A stretch of DNA of 64,000 nucleotides from Murdochiella vaginalis (GCF_900119705.1 NZ_LT632322.1:1-64000); one strand, 5' to 3'; counted from the first letter of the stretch, positions 47,824-57,145 are shown. Notes: a model not told the origin generated them from the sequence alone. Translations and numbers: made by a program.

Positions 47824-49153
47824 TCACCTCTCCATCTTCTTTTCAATGCCCTGCTCATAGTTCCGGCGCTATTCAATCAGTTCCTCAAATTGCGCCTTGT
47901 TGTCCTCGTACCGGGACATCTGTGCGTTCTTTTTTGTGCCAGATCGTCCAGCTGTTTGAGAAGCCCTTTGCTATCCGGAAGGCCGGAATGGCGCTTCAAA
48001 ATCGCCATGGCGGCCATCTTGTAGACGGCCAGTTCACTGCGGTATTCCTCAGCGAAAGCCGTATCTTCCGGATGCGCCTTGTGGTACTTGTACAGTTCAC
48101 GGTAGGTCTGTACCATATGCACGTTTTCCATATCTTGAGAGAGCGCATTCATCTGCGTTTCCAGTTCCCCAATTTCATCCTGAAGAGACTTGCGCTCATC
48201 TGCGGATTGCGTAAGCAAAGCGTCTAACTGCGTGATGGACTGAATGCCCAGATTACGCAGAGCCACGATGGATTCTGCCGTCATTTTGAGATTGTGTTTC
48301 TTGATCCAGTTGGCATACGCTGAGCTGTTTTTTGCCTTCGCGTTTTTGCTGGCGTCGATGATTTTTCCAATCTGTTTCTTGACGGCAAAGGTGGGCCGGG
48401 CAAGTGCTTCTTCAAGGCATTCTCTCAACCGCTCTTCCGTATAATCTTCGCCGATTGTCTTGGAACGGGTGAAGCGTTCTTTATCCTTATGGCGAAAGGC
48501 AATGTGCTTTCCCTGCTTGATTTCATATTCCTGCTCCTCCATCCGGGACACAAAATCATCCCAGCATTTGGATGCTTCGATCGTCCGGTCAATGTCGAAT
48601 TGCAGACGACTTTTCCAGGACTTTCCCTGTTTGGCTTGTTGCTGTTCAAACCAGCTTTTCCGTTGGTCTTATACTTCCGGCGATAGGCTTCATAATATTC
48701 ATCGATCACAGAGAGGTGGTTTTCTTTGCAGAGATTATCGCTGATTGTGCGAATCCGGTGATAGCTCCGCTTGTTGGACTGATAGCATTTCCCTGTCTCT
48801 TTATTGACGTTATTGAAGATGATGTGGTTATGAAGGTGGCCTTTATCCACGTACATGGCCAGCACATATTCATATTCGTCTTTTAGCACATTCGCGCAGA
48901 GTGAAAGGCCGATTTCTTGAGCCTGTTCGGGCGTGGTTTCGCCCGGCAAAAAGGACTGAATCAAGTGACGCGCCAGCACATTTCCTCGCGCATGCGCATC
49001 CTCTCTGGTGCGAAAAAACTGCACAGCTGCGCTGGAAGGCAGGCAATCAAAAGCATCAATCAGAACCTTCTCATCGGTTTTGTGCGCATCGGTGATGTAG
49101 TCAATCGCATAGTTCAGGGTCGCTTTAATGGGATGGATTTTCGTGATGGCCAT
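47824..49153 (-). pseudogene. Relaxase (MobP-like) broken by two frameshifts and a stop
   Basis: The 5' frame (start 49153) has the relaxase beginning MAITKIHPIKATLNYAIDYI and the metal-binding histidine motif GHLHNHIIFNNVN. It should continue into WFEQQQAKQGKSWKSRLQF but one A is missing from the run at 48656-48659. The second frame continues to 47930, where one more A is missing from the run at 47930-47935. In the restored frame an in-frame TAG follows at 47869-47871 before the natural end at 47824. All three lesions agree with decay of a conjugative-element nickase; sequencing error in homopolymers could explain the first two but not the stop. Confidence 0.88.
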
Positions 49154-49514
49154 CGGTTGTCTTCTCCTGTTTTGAGGTCGTTCGATTTAGTAAAAGGGCA
49201 TGAATCTTAAGGATTTCTTTGCCCATATCATCAATTTGTTCCTGCATTTTGCGGATGTCTTTAGGGTCAATCTCATCGGTGGCGTTGGCTTTTTTGGCGA
49301 CCTGATTGACGTTGCTGGCAATATTGGCAAGCCGTCCTTCCAGCTTACGGAATGGTTCCAGATCGACCAACTGGATTTCTTTTTCCAGTACGCACTTGCG
49401 GATGAATAGGCTCATATTGCGGAACCTGGCAAGCTTCATCTTTTGCCAAAACAGATTCTTTTCTTCCTTCGTCAACTTGATTTCAATGCGTTCATTTCTC
49501 AATCGATTTACCAT
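49125..49514 (-). CDS. MobC-like relaxosome protein
   Basis: A 129-aa basic helical protein of the MobC family that helps the relaxase nick oriT. It starts with a ribbon-helix-helix-like segment (RNERIEIKLTKEEKNLFWQK), followed by RNMSLFIRKCVLEKE and the family motif LANIASNVNQVAKKAN. The 3' end overlaps the relaxase start by 29 bp as in intact elements. An oriT would be expected just upstream at 49515-49570, where I see no clear inverted repeat. With the relaxase broken, the protein is probably a leftover. Confidence 0.85.
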   Translation of the reverse strand: MVNRLRNERIEIKLTKEEKNLFWQKMKLARFRNMSLFIRKCVLEKEIQLVDLEPFRKLEGRLANIASNVNQVAKKANATDEIDPKDIRKMQEQIDDMGKEILKIHALLLNRTTSKQEKTTDGHHENPSH

Positions 49515-49576
49515 GGTTATTTCCTCCGTGCAGTATTTTTTGGGGTCTAAGGGTTCGCCCTAACAAGATTCAAATT

Positions 49577-49611
49577 GAAAAAAAGAAGCAGGACTCCGAG
49601 GAGGCTGCTTC
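49577..49611 (-). terminator. Terminator of the AlbA_2 gene
   Basis: On the minus strand GAAGCAG-CCTCC-TCG-GGAG-CCTGCTTC style stem (one bulge) is followed by TTTTTTT, 107 bp after the gene's stop. Confidence 0.75.
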
Positions 49612-49717
49612 ATCAATTTGTCGTCAGTGGCCGGACACTGACTGTGCTTGCTACAAAAGTTTTATTTGCGCGTTAGCGTTAAGCAAAGTTTTGGTTGTTG
49701 AACTGATTTTATCGCGC

Positions 49718-50914
49718 TCATTGGGCATTGTCTGCCTGTCTCATGAATGAAAACTTCTTCTGGTTTGGGCTTCCATCTTGTTCGAATAATGTCGAATGTG
49801 ATAAGCCCATTGTCTGAGACAGTTTAGTGAAGATTGGTAGGATTGATGCAGCAAAATCCTTATTGATATCGACTCGAACAAAAGATGTCTTTATTAAGTT
49901 TTTGTTGATAGGAAGGGCATCCTCGTTGTAGTAAGCGCGCGAAGGCAATGACTTGCCTTTAGCGTTAGCGAGAGTCATGCCAATATGGTACACATCACCC
50001 AAACCTAAAATATTCAATTCATGACAAAGAGAATAAATGTCTTTGACTACGACCTCCTCGACATCATCCCATAGTGGTAAGTAATATTTTTCATCGTCCC
50101 ATAGTCTTAGGGTTAGGGACTCTAAAAATCCATTTAATGAGAGCTGAATGTATGAGCTTAACCCGGATTGGCCCCGCCCTAATTTGACTTTTATAAGTCC
50201 GTCGGAATTGTATGAATATACGCTATAAGAAGTTGTGCAAATTGGGTGAAAGGCTGAATTATAAATTATTTTTGATAGTTCAACGGTGGTGCTCATATCC
50301 AAAGACTGTTCAGGTAAGATGTGCAGAAGCAAAAACGGCATTTCTATTAAGGTTTCGTCGAGATCACCATTGAGTAAGAAAGATAGGCGTTCATCCCTAT
50401 ATCCTTGAATCTTCTGCATTACGTGATCAAGCTCCAGAAATGAATGTTTTAAATCGTTATAGCGCATTGGAGAGGAAGTATTCCCATTACGCATATAGAT
50501 GTCATCACGGCTTCCAGAGTTGAATGCATGTGGTTTTAATACACTCCTTGGAACGGTAATGAGAATGCAATTCTTCTCCCGAACTGTCATGTGCTCTGCT
50601 TTGATACCGTAAAGCACAGGGATGGTCTGTGTGGCTATCTTATTGCGCAAGGCTTTTTCCCATTCCTCAAACAGTTCGGGAGTGACGCCAGTATCCACTA
50701 ATTTGTCTGGATTATGATTCTCATCTTCTCCAATGCCTAATACGATGGTGCCACCATAGGTATTCGCGAAGGCACAAATTTCTTTTAGGAATTTATCAGA
50801 TTCTTTTTGGCCAAGACTGTTAAATTTCCCCTGTTCAAAGCGGTAATCCTTGAATTCAAGGCGTTCAGATTCTCTTTCCTGGTTCTCGAGTATTTGTTCA
50901 ATAAAATTTCCCAT
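49718..50914 (-). CDS. AlbA_2/Schlafen-like putative nucleic-acid-binding protein
   Basis: A 398-aa protein. Its N-terminal 150 residues match the AlbA_2 (divergent AAA_4/Schlafen core) pattern: ERESERLEFKDYRF, FLKEICAFANTYGGTIVLGIGEDENH and the later GSRDDIYMRNGNTS. The C-terminal 240 residues show no domain I recognise. Bacterial AlbA_2 proteins often sit in defence or mobile regions and may bind or cut RNA; no function is assigned here. The ATG at 50914 has GGAGG five bases upstream; an earlier GTG overlaps that site. It stands between mobC and the restriction fragments on the island. Confidence 0.8.
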   Translation of the reverse strand: MGNFIEQILENQERESERLEFKDYRFEQGKFNSLGQKESDKFLKEICAFANTYGGTIVLGIGEDENHNPDKLVDTGVTPELFEEWEKALRNKIATQTIPVLYGIKAEHMTVREKNCILITVPRSVLKPHAFNSGSRDDIYMRNGNTSSPMRYNDLKHSFLELDHVMQKIQGYRDERLSFLLNGDLDETLIEMPFLLLHILPEQSLDMSTTVELSKIIYNSAFHPICTTSYSVYSYNSDGLIKVKLGRGQSGLSSYIQLSLNGFLESLTLRLWDDEKYYLPLWDDVEEVVVKDIYSLCHELNILGLGDVYHIGMTLANAKGKSLPSRAYYNEDALPINKNLIKTSFVRVDINKDFAASILPIFTKLSQTMGLSHSTLFEQDGSPNQKKFSFMRQADNAQ

Positions 50915-51010
50915 TTTCACCTCCGAATTTATTTTTTCGATCTTAGATACCCGTTCACAGATAACCGGTAGTTCATCTGAATTTTGTTTCTTTTTCTAAG
51001 CCGATATTAC

Positions 51011-51350
51011 TCAAGAGATTAAAGTAATGGAATCCGTCAGCTTGCCATTTTCATCCAGATGGAAGAACAAGCCGGCAAGAATCCAACTTGCCACAGGATT
51101 GACGTTTCCATCCTGCGGGTCTTCGTGTTTTCCGTTTGTGAAAATATCGATGGCACCAGAGGAAAGCAACTGCGGTATTTGCTCCAACCGGCTCTCTGAA
51201 GTAGGAGAGGTAGCTCCCTGATTCAATTCATCGCGGGAGCTTTTGTTAATAGTGATGGTGCCTTCACAGTGTTGATCCGGATTTTCGATTCGTGCCTCAT
51301 CCAAATCATACCCACCATATTCATAAATGATGGCGTCTTCGGTTTCATTG
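51011..51350 (-). pseudogene. Conjugative-element protein fragment
   Basis: A minus-strand frame of about 110 codons reads KKINETEDAIIYEYGGYDLD, then DQHCEGTITINKSSRDELNQ, and ends DENGKLTDSITLIS. It has no plausible start with a ribosome site and overlaps the next fragment out of frame. It looks like an accessory gene of Tn1549-type elements, but I cannot name it. Treated as a remnant. Confidence 0.45.
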
Positions 51351-51503
51351 ATCTTCTTCGCGGTAGCTCAGCTGCCTTTGAGTATAACCATATCCTTTCA
51401 AGTTTTCAGCATCCCCAGTCTTCCGGCACCGTTCATAGGTCACCAGAAAATCGCTTTTCGGTTTTTCCGCCTGTGTCAGAATCGACGCATCAAGTTTGCC
51501 CAT
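51345..51503 (-). pseudogene. Conjugative-element protein C-terminal fragment
   Basis: About 52 codons from an internal ATG (51503): MGKLDASILTQAEKPKSDFL through GYTQRQLSYREEDQ. Its upstream continuation is antisense to a zinc-ribbon fragment, so it was cut at about 51501. It is not a complete gene. Confidence 0.45.
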
Positions 51504-51621
51504 CTGCGCGGAATGTGGCCATATTCTGACCTATTCTTCAACGACACGAACTTATCCAAGCGGAAAGAAGCAATGCGCTTATTTCCGATGCCGCACCTGC
51601 AAAAGCGCCAAAAGCAAATAA
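51502..51621 (+). pseudogene. Fragment with recombinase-like zinc ribbon
   Basis: The plus strand encodes ICAECGHILTYSSTTRTYPS followed by CAYFRCRTCKSAKSK and a stop. The CxxC...CxxC arrangement with YFRC resembles the zinc beta-ribbon of large serine recombinases. Forty codons without a start mark it as a remnant; it could be the last trace of a phase-variation or element recombinase. Confidence 0.4.
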
Positions 51622-52019
51622 AGCAGCTCAACAGAAAAATTGTTTTTTCCTGTTATGATATGAGCGTGATTATTCACCCAGAATTTTCCCTCCACATACT
51701 GCAAAATTGGATAACCTTTACTATCGATAACAGTGCCATCTTCTCCAAGAAGAAGATAGATGCCATCAAATAAATATCTGTCCACGCAGTCCATAACAGA
51801 TGTGGCTCCATAATATGGGTAAATTTTGGCAAGATTCGCGCGTTCTCGGCTAGAAAGTGGAATTCGCTTTGCATCATGTAGCTCTATGATTTCCGCTACA
51901 GTTCCAAGATGCCACTCTTCCGGAATAGTCCCTTTAAAGGGCATTAAGTCGATAAAACGATTTTTATATAGAGCCTTTGCTTGCTCTTCTAAATTCTTGT
52001 TTATCTTAGCATGACTCAA
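51579..52019 (-). pseudogene. Type I restriction specificity subunit (HsdS) half-gene fragment
   Basis: The 146-codon frame begins in the conserved HsdS central spacer (KINKNLEEQAKALYKNRFID) and runs into a target-recognition domain with EEWHLGTVAEI, YPYYGATSVMDCVDRYLFDG and the family motif WVNNHAHII. The gene stops after about 100 residues of the domain, where it meets the conjugative fragments, so it is truncated at the 3' end. The first recognition domain is also missing. It may once have been a swappable hsdS half. Confidence 0.75.
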
Positions 52020-52050
52020 TTTTACTAAGAACTTCTCTCAAAAACGGAGT

Positions 52051-52632
52051 ATGATAGTAGTAACAAGAATAACTGAGTTTTCGCTCTTCGATCCAAAGTT
52101 CCTCGAAGAAATTGCAAAAATGAAGGAAAAAAATCTTGCTGTTGAACTATTAAGAAGATTGATAGATGATCAAGTGCAAATATATAAGCATAATAATGTT
52201 GTTAAATCTGAAAAATTCAGTGAAATCATACAAGGTGTGATGAATCGCTATCTGAATGGAATGCTTACCAACGAGCAGGTAATCGAGGAGCTGTTAAAGA
52301 TAGCAAAACAGATTCGAGACGCTCGTAATGCAGGAAAGGCAATGGGTCTGTCAGAAGAGGAGTTAGCATTTTATGACGCTTTAACCAGGCCGGAAGCAAT
52401 TAAAGATTTTTATGAGAATGATGAGCTGATTGCTATCACAAAAGAACTGACCGAAGCTCTTCGTAAAAATCAAACGATCGATTGGCAAAAGCGTGACTCT
52501 GCGCGGGCCAGAATGCGCATGATGATCAAAAGACTACTCAAAAAGCATCACTATCCACCGGAAGGCATGGAAGACGCTGTCCAAACGGTAATGACGCAAT
52601 GCGAATTGTGGACAGATCATGCTGAATTCTAA
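52051..52632 (+). pseudogene. C-terminal fragment of Type I restriction motor subunit HsdR
   Basis: 193 codons match the helical C-terminal domain of HsdR (DUF3387/EcoEI R C-terminus). Seen are FLEEIAKMKEKNLAVELLRR, FSEIIQGVMNRYLNGMLTNE, GLSEEELAFYDAL and the ending DWQKRDSARARMRMMIKRLL. The nuclease and helicase parts, some 800 residues, are absent. The ATG at 52051 is an internal Met and no ribosome site is present. It is oriented opposite to the HsdS fragment. Confidence 0.85.
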
Positions 52633-52670
52633 AAATACAAGCTCAATTCTAATCTGGGACAAGTAACACG

Positions 52671-52738
52671 AGTGCGTCTTCTATCTGTGAAGAGGTAAAG
52701 GATCATCAGAATCTTCACTTACAGATGGAAGGCGCACT
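52671..52738. repeat. Imperfect inverted repeat next to the island edge
   Basis: The left arm 52671-52693 (AGTGCGTCTTCTATCTGTGA...) and the right arm 52712-52738 are complementary with a few mismatches and a 4-nt bulge around an 18-nt loop. It lies between the HsdR fragment and asnA and could be a terminator stem or an element end. No T-tract directly follows on either strand. Confidence 0.6.
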
Positions 52739-52812
52739 TGTCGTCTCTTCTTAATTTTTAAATAAGACTTCTCTTATAACACCTATTATCGAAAACTATA
52801 TGTTTCTCCTCC

Positions 52813-53814
52813 TTACAACAGCTTGATTCCCGCTTTTTCACATTCTTTCTGCGTTTCTTCGTCCCAGACACTTGCTTGAATTTCGCCGATGTGCGCCGCG
52901 CCGAGCAGGAGCATGCAAAGGCGCGATTGGCCGATGCCGCCGCCGATGGTCTGCGGATATTCTCCTTGCAGCAGCGCGCGATGGAACGGTAGCGATGCGC
53001 GTTCTTCGGCGTGGGCGGCTTTAAGTTGGCGGGTGAGCGCAGCTTCGTCCACGCGAATTCCCATGGAGGAGAGCTCGAACGCTGTTTGCAGCACCTCGTT
53101 CCAAAGAATGATGTCACCGTTTAGCGTCCAGTCGTCATAGTCGGGCGCACGATCGCCGTGGCGCTTGCCCGAACGCAGCGTGCCACCGATGCCCTGAATA
53201 AAAATCGTCTTGTATTGCTCCGCGGCCGCGGCTTCCCGCTCCTCCGGCGTTTTGTCCGGCCAGCGATCCTCGAGTTCTTGGGCAGTGAAGAACGTCACTT
53301 CGCGGCGGATTTGGGTGTCTAGCGATGGGAATCGGGCCTGCACCAGGTGATTGACATTGCAAATGGTCGAAACAATTGCTTGAACGGTTTCGCGCAGGGT
53401 TTTCTCCGTGCGCTCAACGGGCGTAATGATGCGCTCCCAATCCCATTGATCCACATAGATAGAATGGAGATTATCCAAGATTTCATCGCGACGAATGGCA
53501 TTCATATCGGTATACAGGCCTTGGCCGGGTTCGAAGCCGTAGCGACCGAGGGCCATGCGCTTCCACTTGGCCAGGGAGTGCACAACTTCCGCCTCGGCGC
53601 CGACATCGGGAATATCAAAAGAAACCGGACGTTCCTTGCCGCTTAAATTATCGTTTAAACCGCTGTCACGTAGCACAAAGAGCGGCGCAGAAACGCGCTG
53701 GAGATTCAGTGCCTGCGAAATTTCCGCCTGAAACGTCTTTTTGACGTAATCGATGGCGCGCTGCAATTCGAAATGATCCAGCTTGGGCACGTAGTCGGAA
53801 GGGAAAGTAATCAT
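52813..53814 (-). CDS. asnA: Aspartate-ammonia ligase (asparagine synthetase A)
   Basis: It makes asparagine from aspartate, ammonia and ATP. The 333-aa product has the class II synthetase-like fold: LQRVSAPLFVLRDSGLNDNL near residues 40-60, HSLAKWKRMALGRYGF, DWERII, GDRAPDYDDW and the C-terminal GGGIGQSRLCMLLLG with LGAAHIGEIQASVW. The length is normal. The last 12 codons (after the 60-bp repeat) differ from those preserved at the island's left end. The present 3' end was therefore probably supplied by the inserted element, with function kept. GAGGT precedes the ATG. Confidence 0.96.
   Translation of the reverse strand: MITFPSDYVPKLDHFELQRAIDYVKKTFQAEISQALNLQRVSAPLFVLRDSGLNDNLSGKERPVSFDIPDVGAEAEVVHSLAKWKRMALGRYGFEPGQGLYTDMNAIRRDEILDNLHSIYVDQWDWERIITPVERTEKTLRETVQAIVSTICNVNHLVQARFPSLDTQIRREVTFFTAQELEDRWPDKTPEEREAAAAEQYKTIFIQGIGGTLRSGKRHGDRAPDYDDWTLNGDIILWNEVLQTAFELSSMGIRVDEAALTRQLKAAHAEERASLPFHRALLQGEYPQTIGGGIGQSRLCMLLLGAAHIGEIQASVWDEETQKECEKAGIKLL
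52851..52910. repeat. Right 60-bp direct repeat of the island (attR-like), inside asnA
   Basis: It matches 39020-39079 with 58 of 60 identical bases in the same orientation and lies within the C-terminal coding part of asnA. Confidence 0.85.
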
Positions 53815-53939
53815 AACAACCTCTTTTCTTGCATTTGGTTCATTTTACCACCTTCCGCTGATGCGATGTACCGCTATGAAAGTGGGGGGCCGGGGAGCGG
53901 CCGACGCCTTACGGGCGGCGTCAGGCGCCTATGTATAGA
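53815..53939. other. asnA upstream region
   Basis: This stretch holds the asnA leader on the minus strand, with a possible -10 TAAAAT but no convincing -35, and a small stem GACGCC-TTACGG-GCGGCGTC region near the array. No gene is seen. Confidence 0.45.
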
Positions 53940-54350
53940 TTACGGGGCATTTCCGCATTTCGCGTTTTTGATCCGTAATCGCACCGACCGCTTTACGGGC
54001 CTTTTCCTCATTTCACGTTTTTGACCCGTAATCGCACCGACCGTTTTACGGGTCATTTCCCCATTCCGCGCTTTTGGCCCGTAATTTCACCGACCGCTTT
54101 ACGGGTCCTTTCCCCATTTCGCGATTTTGACCCGTAATTCCACCACCGGCTTTACGGGTCGTTTCTCCGTTTTTCGTCTTTGACCCGTAATTCCACCACC
54201 GGCTTTACGGGTCGTTTCTCCATTTCGCGTTTTTGACCCGTAATTCCACCACCCGCTTTACGGGTCGTTTCTCCATTTCGCGTTTTTGACCCGTAATTTT
54301 GCCACCCACTTTACGGGTCATTTCTCTACTTTCGCGTTTTTGACCCGTAA
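53940..54350. repeat. Array 2: eight 53-bp units with a TTACGGGTCA...TGACCCGTAA inverted repeat
   Basis: Eight units start 53 bp apart at 53940, 53993, 54046, 54099, 54152, 54205, 54258 and 54311. Each has arms near TTACGGG(T)CA and TGACCCGTAA and a 14-nt linker (TCGCACCGACCGCT or TTCCACCACCGGCT types). As in array 1, the first unit starts TTACGGGGCA. The last unit is one base longer. The middles differ from array 1, so the arrays diverged as units rather than by recent copying. It has the same orientation as array 1. Confidence 0.95.
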
Positions 54351-54377
54351 TCGCAACAACCGCCAGCCGTATACAAA

Positions 54378-54405
54378 AAAGGAAGGCGGCCCGACGGGCC
54401 GCCCT
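54378..54405 (-). terminator. clpB terminator
   Basis: On the minus strand GGCGGCCC-GTC-GGGCCGCC is followed by TTCCTTTTTT, 95 bp after the clpB stop. The stem is nearly identical to the one beside array 1 (30874-30905). A further stem (GCCGG-TTGCA-GGCCGGC) lies at 54455-54472. Confidence 0.75.
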
Positions 54406-54499
54406 CCACTTCTATCTATCTGCGCCGTCAAAGTGGCGCTACTTGTTTTGAACCGCCGGTTGCAGGCCGGCTCTTTCTTGGCACCGTTAGGCGTCCATG

Positions 54500-57145
54500 T
54501 TATTCCACCACCTCGTAGGTGCCCTCGCCATGAGAGTCTTCGGAGGAGGTCGCTGCGGCAGGACGCGGTTCGACCTGTACTTTGAGGTCGTTGGCGTCTG
54601 CCGTGACGGTCACGTGATCGTGATCGGCAATGCTGCCTTCTATCAGCATACGACCGAGAATGGTCTGCAGATGCTTCTGCAAGTAGCGTTCGATCGGACG
54701 GGCACCGAACTGCGGCGAATAGGCGTGGGCCAGAATGAAGTCGCGCGCCGTGGCGTCGGCTTCAATGGTAATGTCGCGCTCGGCGAGGCGAGCGGAAATT
54801 TTAGCCAAATTGAGGTCGATAATGCGACCGATTTCATCCTTCGTGAGGCCCTTAAACGTGATAATGTCATCGATACGATTCAAAAACTCCGGGCGGAACG
54901 CGCGATGCAGGGCTTCGTCGACCGTCTTTTGCGCCGCATCAGTGAGGTTCCCTTGAGCGTCTAAGCCTTGCAGAATCGTGTCGGCCCCGAGGTTCGATGT
55001 CATAATGATGATGGTATTGCGGAAGTTTACCGTCCGCCCCTGGTTATCGGTCAGACGCCCGTCGTCGAGCACTTGCAACAGGATGTTAAACACGTCGGGA
55101 TGCGCCTTCTCGATTTCATCAAAGAGCACTACCGCATACGGCTTGCGGCGCACCGCTTCGGTCAGTTGTCCGCCTTCTTCATAGCCGACATAGCCCGGCG
55201 CCGCACCAATCAGGCGTGACACGGAATATTTTTCCATGTATTCGGACATGTCGATGCGAATCATGTTGCGTTCATCATCAAACATCGCCTCGGTAAGGGC
55301 TTTGGCGAGCTCCGTCTTGCCGACGCCCGTGGGACCGAGGAAAATGAAGCTGCCGAGCGGTTTCGTATCGTCGGAAAGGCCGGCGCGTGCCCGCAATAAG
55401 GCTTCGGAAACCGCATCAATAGCCTGATCTTGGCCGATAACGCGCCGATGCAGAAGCTCCGGCAAGCGTAAAATCTTTTGCCGTTCGCTTTCCACCAGTT
55501 TCGCAACGGGGATATGCGTCCATTTGGACACGACTTCCGCCACTTCCTCTTCCGTAACCTCTTCTTTTACCGCTTCGCTGTCTTTTTCTAGCGCCTTCTC
55601 GCTTTCTGCGTACTGTTTTTCCAGCTCGCTTAGCTTGCCGTATCGCAGTGCCGACGCCTTTTCATAATCATAATCGCGCTCCGCCTCTTCGATGGCATGG
55701 CGCGTCTGGTCTATCTCTTCCTTGATCTTCGTCTGCCCCTCCAACGCCGACTTCGAATTTTGCCACTTGATGAAGCCTTCGTTGTAAGACTCATTGAGAT
55801 TCGCCAATTCCTCGGTGAGCTCCGCCAAGCGTTTCTTGGACGCTTCATCCGTCTCTTTTTGCAGCGCCACTTTTTCGATCTCCAGCTGCAGAATGCGGCG
55901 ACGCTCTTCGTCCAGCTCTTCCGGCATGGAATCCAGTGCTGTACGCACCATGGCGGCCGCTTCGTCCATCAGGTCGATGGCTTTATCCGGCAAGAAGCGG
56001 TCCGTGATATAGCGATCGGACAGCTTCGCTGCCGCCACCACCGCTCCGTCGGAAATGCGCAAGCCGTGATGCAGTTCATATTTTGATTTGATGCCGCGCA
56101 AGATGGAGACCGTGTCTTCCACGCTCGGCTCATTGACCATCACCTTTTGGAAACGCCGTTCCAGCGCGCCATCCTTTTCAATATATTGACGGTACTCATT
56201 GAGCGTCGTCGCGCCGATCATGCGAATCTCGCCGCGCGAAAGCGCAGGCTTCATCAGGTTGGAAGCATCCATGGCGCCGTCGGTACGTCCGGCACCAACG
56301 ATGAGGTGCAGCTCATCCACGAAAAGAATAATTTTTCCGTCGGAAGCTTTGATTTCTTCCAGCACGGCTTTCAGCCGTTCCTCAAACTCACCGCGGTATT
56401 TTGCGCCGGCAAGCAGCTGGCCCATATCCAGAGCGAAGATGGTGGTGTCTTTTAAGCCGTCCGGCACATCTCCGTTAATGATGCGCTGCGCGAGACCTTC
56501 CACCACAGCCGTTTTGCCTACGCCCGGTTCACCGATCAGCACCGGATTGTTTTTGGTGCGCCGTGAAAGAATACGGGTCACATTGCGGATTTCTTCATCC
56601 CGACCGATGACCGGGTCACCTTTTCCTTCTTTGGCTTTTGCCGTCAGATCGGTGCCGTATTTCTCCAATACGTTTTCGGTGTCTTCCGGATTATCCGTCG
56701 TCACCTTCCGGGAGCCGCGAATACCATCCAACGCTTTGGCAAAGGCTTCGCGCGTAATATGGTATTCCGCAAGAATGGTTTCCGATGGGATGTTACGTTC
56801 GTCGAGCAGCGCCAAATACAGGTGCTCGGTGGAAACGTAGCTGTCTCCCATTTTATCCGCTTCATCTTTAGCCTTGAGCAGAATGCGCTGAAAAATCGCA
56901 TTCGGATAGACCTGTGAAGCGCCCTGTTGCTGCGGCAGGTTCTCCATTGCGCGCCGAACTGCCGTGCGGTAGGCAGCAATCTGCACGCCGAGATGCGCGA
57001 GCACCTGCGCCACCATGCCGTCCGATTCCCGAATCAGGGCATCGTGCAAATGCAGATCCGTCAATTCCGGGTTGCCATTTTTAATCGCCGCATTTTGCGC
57101 GTCTTGAATCGCTTGTAATGCTTTTTTGGTATATTGTTCGTTCAT
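54500..57145 (-). CDS. clpB: ATP-dependent disaggregase ClpB
   Basis: ClpB threads aggregated proteins through its hexamer and works with DnaK/DnaJ. The 881-aa chain has the Clp N-domain (1-145), AAA-1 with [13 protein letters not shown] and [12 protein letters not shown], the long M-domain coiled coil (about 400-530) that sets ClpB apart from ClpA and ClpC, and AAA-2 with [27 protein letters not shown] and the sensor MTSNLGAD. The acidic C-terminal tail is slightly extended. GGAGAC precedes the ATG. It lies 123 bp after the DnaJ-like gene, with only a stem-loop region between (GTGCGAAA/TTTCGCAC), so both may be expressed from the CtsR-controlled promoter. Confidence 0.97.
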   Translation of the reverse strand: MNEQYTKKALQAIQDAQNAAIKNGNPELTDLHLHDALIRESDGMVAQVLAHLGVQIAAYRTAVRRAMENLPQQQGASQVYPNAIFQRILLKAKDEADKMGDSYVSTEHLYLALLDERNIPSETILAEYHITREAFAKALDGIRGSRKVTTDNPEDTENVLEKYGTDLTAKAKEGKGDPVIGRDEEIRNVTRILSRRTKNNPVLIGEPGVGKTAVVEGLAQRIINGDVPDGLKDTTIFALDMGQLLAGAKYRGEFEERLKAVLEEIKASDGKIILFVDELHLIVGAGRTDGAMDASNLMKPALSRGEIRMIGATTLNEYRQYIEKDGALERRFQKVMVNEPSVEDTVSILRGIKSKYELHHGLRISDGAVVAAAKLSDRYITDRFLPDKAIDLMDEAAAMVRTALDSMPEELDEERRRILQLEIEKVALQKETDEASKKRLAELTEELANLNESYNEGFIKWQNSKSALEGQTKIKEEIDQTRHAIEEAERDYDYEKASALRYGKLSELEKQYAESEKALEKDSEAVKEEVTEEEVAEVVSKWTHIPVAKLVESERQKILRLPELLHRRVIGQDQAIDAVSEALLRARAGLSDDTKPLGSFIFLGPTGVGKTELAKALTEAMFDDERNMIRIDMSEYMEKYSVSRLIGAAPGYVGYEEGGQLTEAVRRKPYAVVLFDEIEKAHPDVFNILLQVLDDGRLTDNQGRTVNFRNTIIIMTSNLGADTILQGLDAQGNLTDAAQKTVDEALHRAFRPEFLNRIDDIITFKGLTKDEIGRIIDLNLAKISARLAERDITIEADATARDFILAHAYSPQFGARPIERYLQKHLQTILGRMLIEGSIADHDHVTVTADANDLKVQVEPRPAAATSSEDSHGEGTYEVVE

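Larger units (their letters stand above)
39080..52850. mobile_element. 13.8-kb genomic island inserted in the 3' part of asnA
   Basis: The segment between the two asnA-derived direct repeats is AT-richer than its surroundings. It holds conjugative-element remnants (helicase tail, relaxase, MobC), restriction-system remnants and an intact restriction/NTPase operon. No integrase gene is present, so the element is probably a decayed integrative element, or was mobilised by an enzyme encoded elsewhere. The borders are set by the repeats. Confidence 0.8.

Noticed and set aside
39080-52850. Prophage
   Set aside because: No capsid, tail, terminase or lysis genes are present. The recognisable pieces belong to conjugative elements and restriction systems.
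53940-54350. CRISPR array or integron cassette sites
   Set aside because: Same reasoning as array 1. There are no cassettes between units and no integrase.
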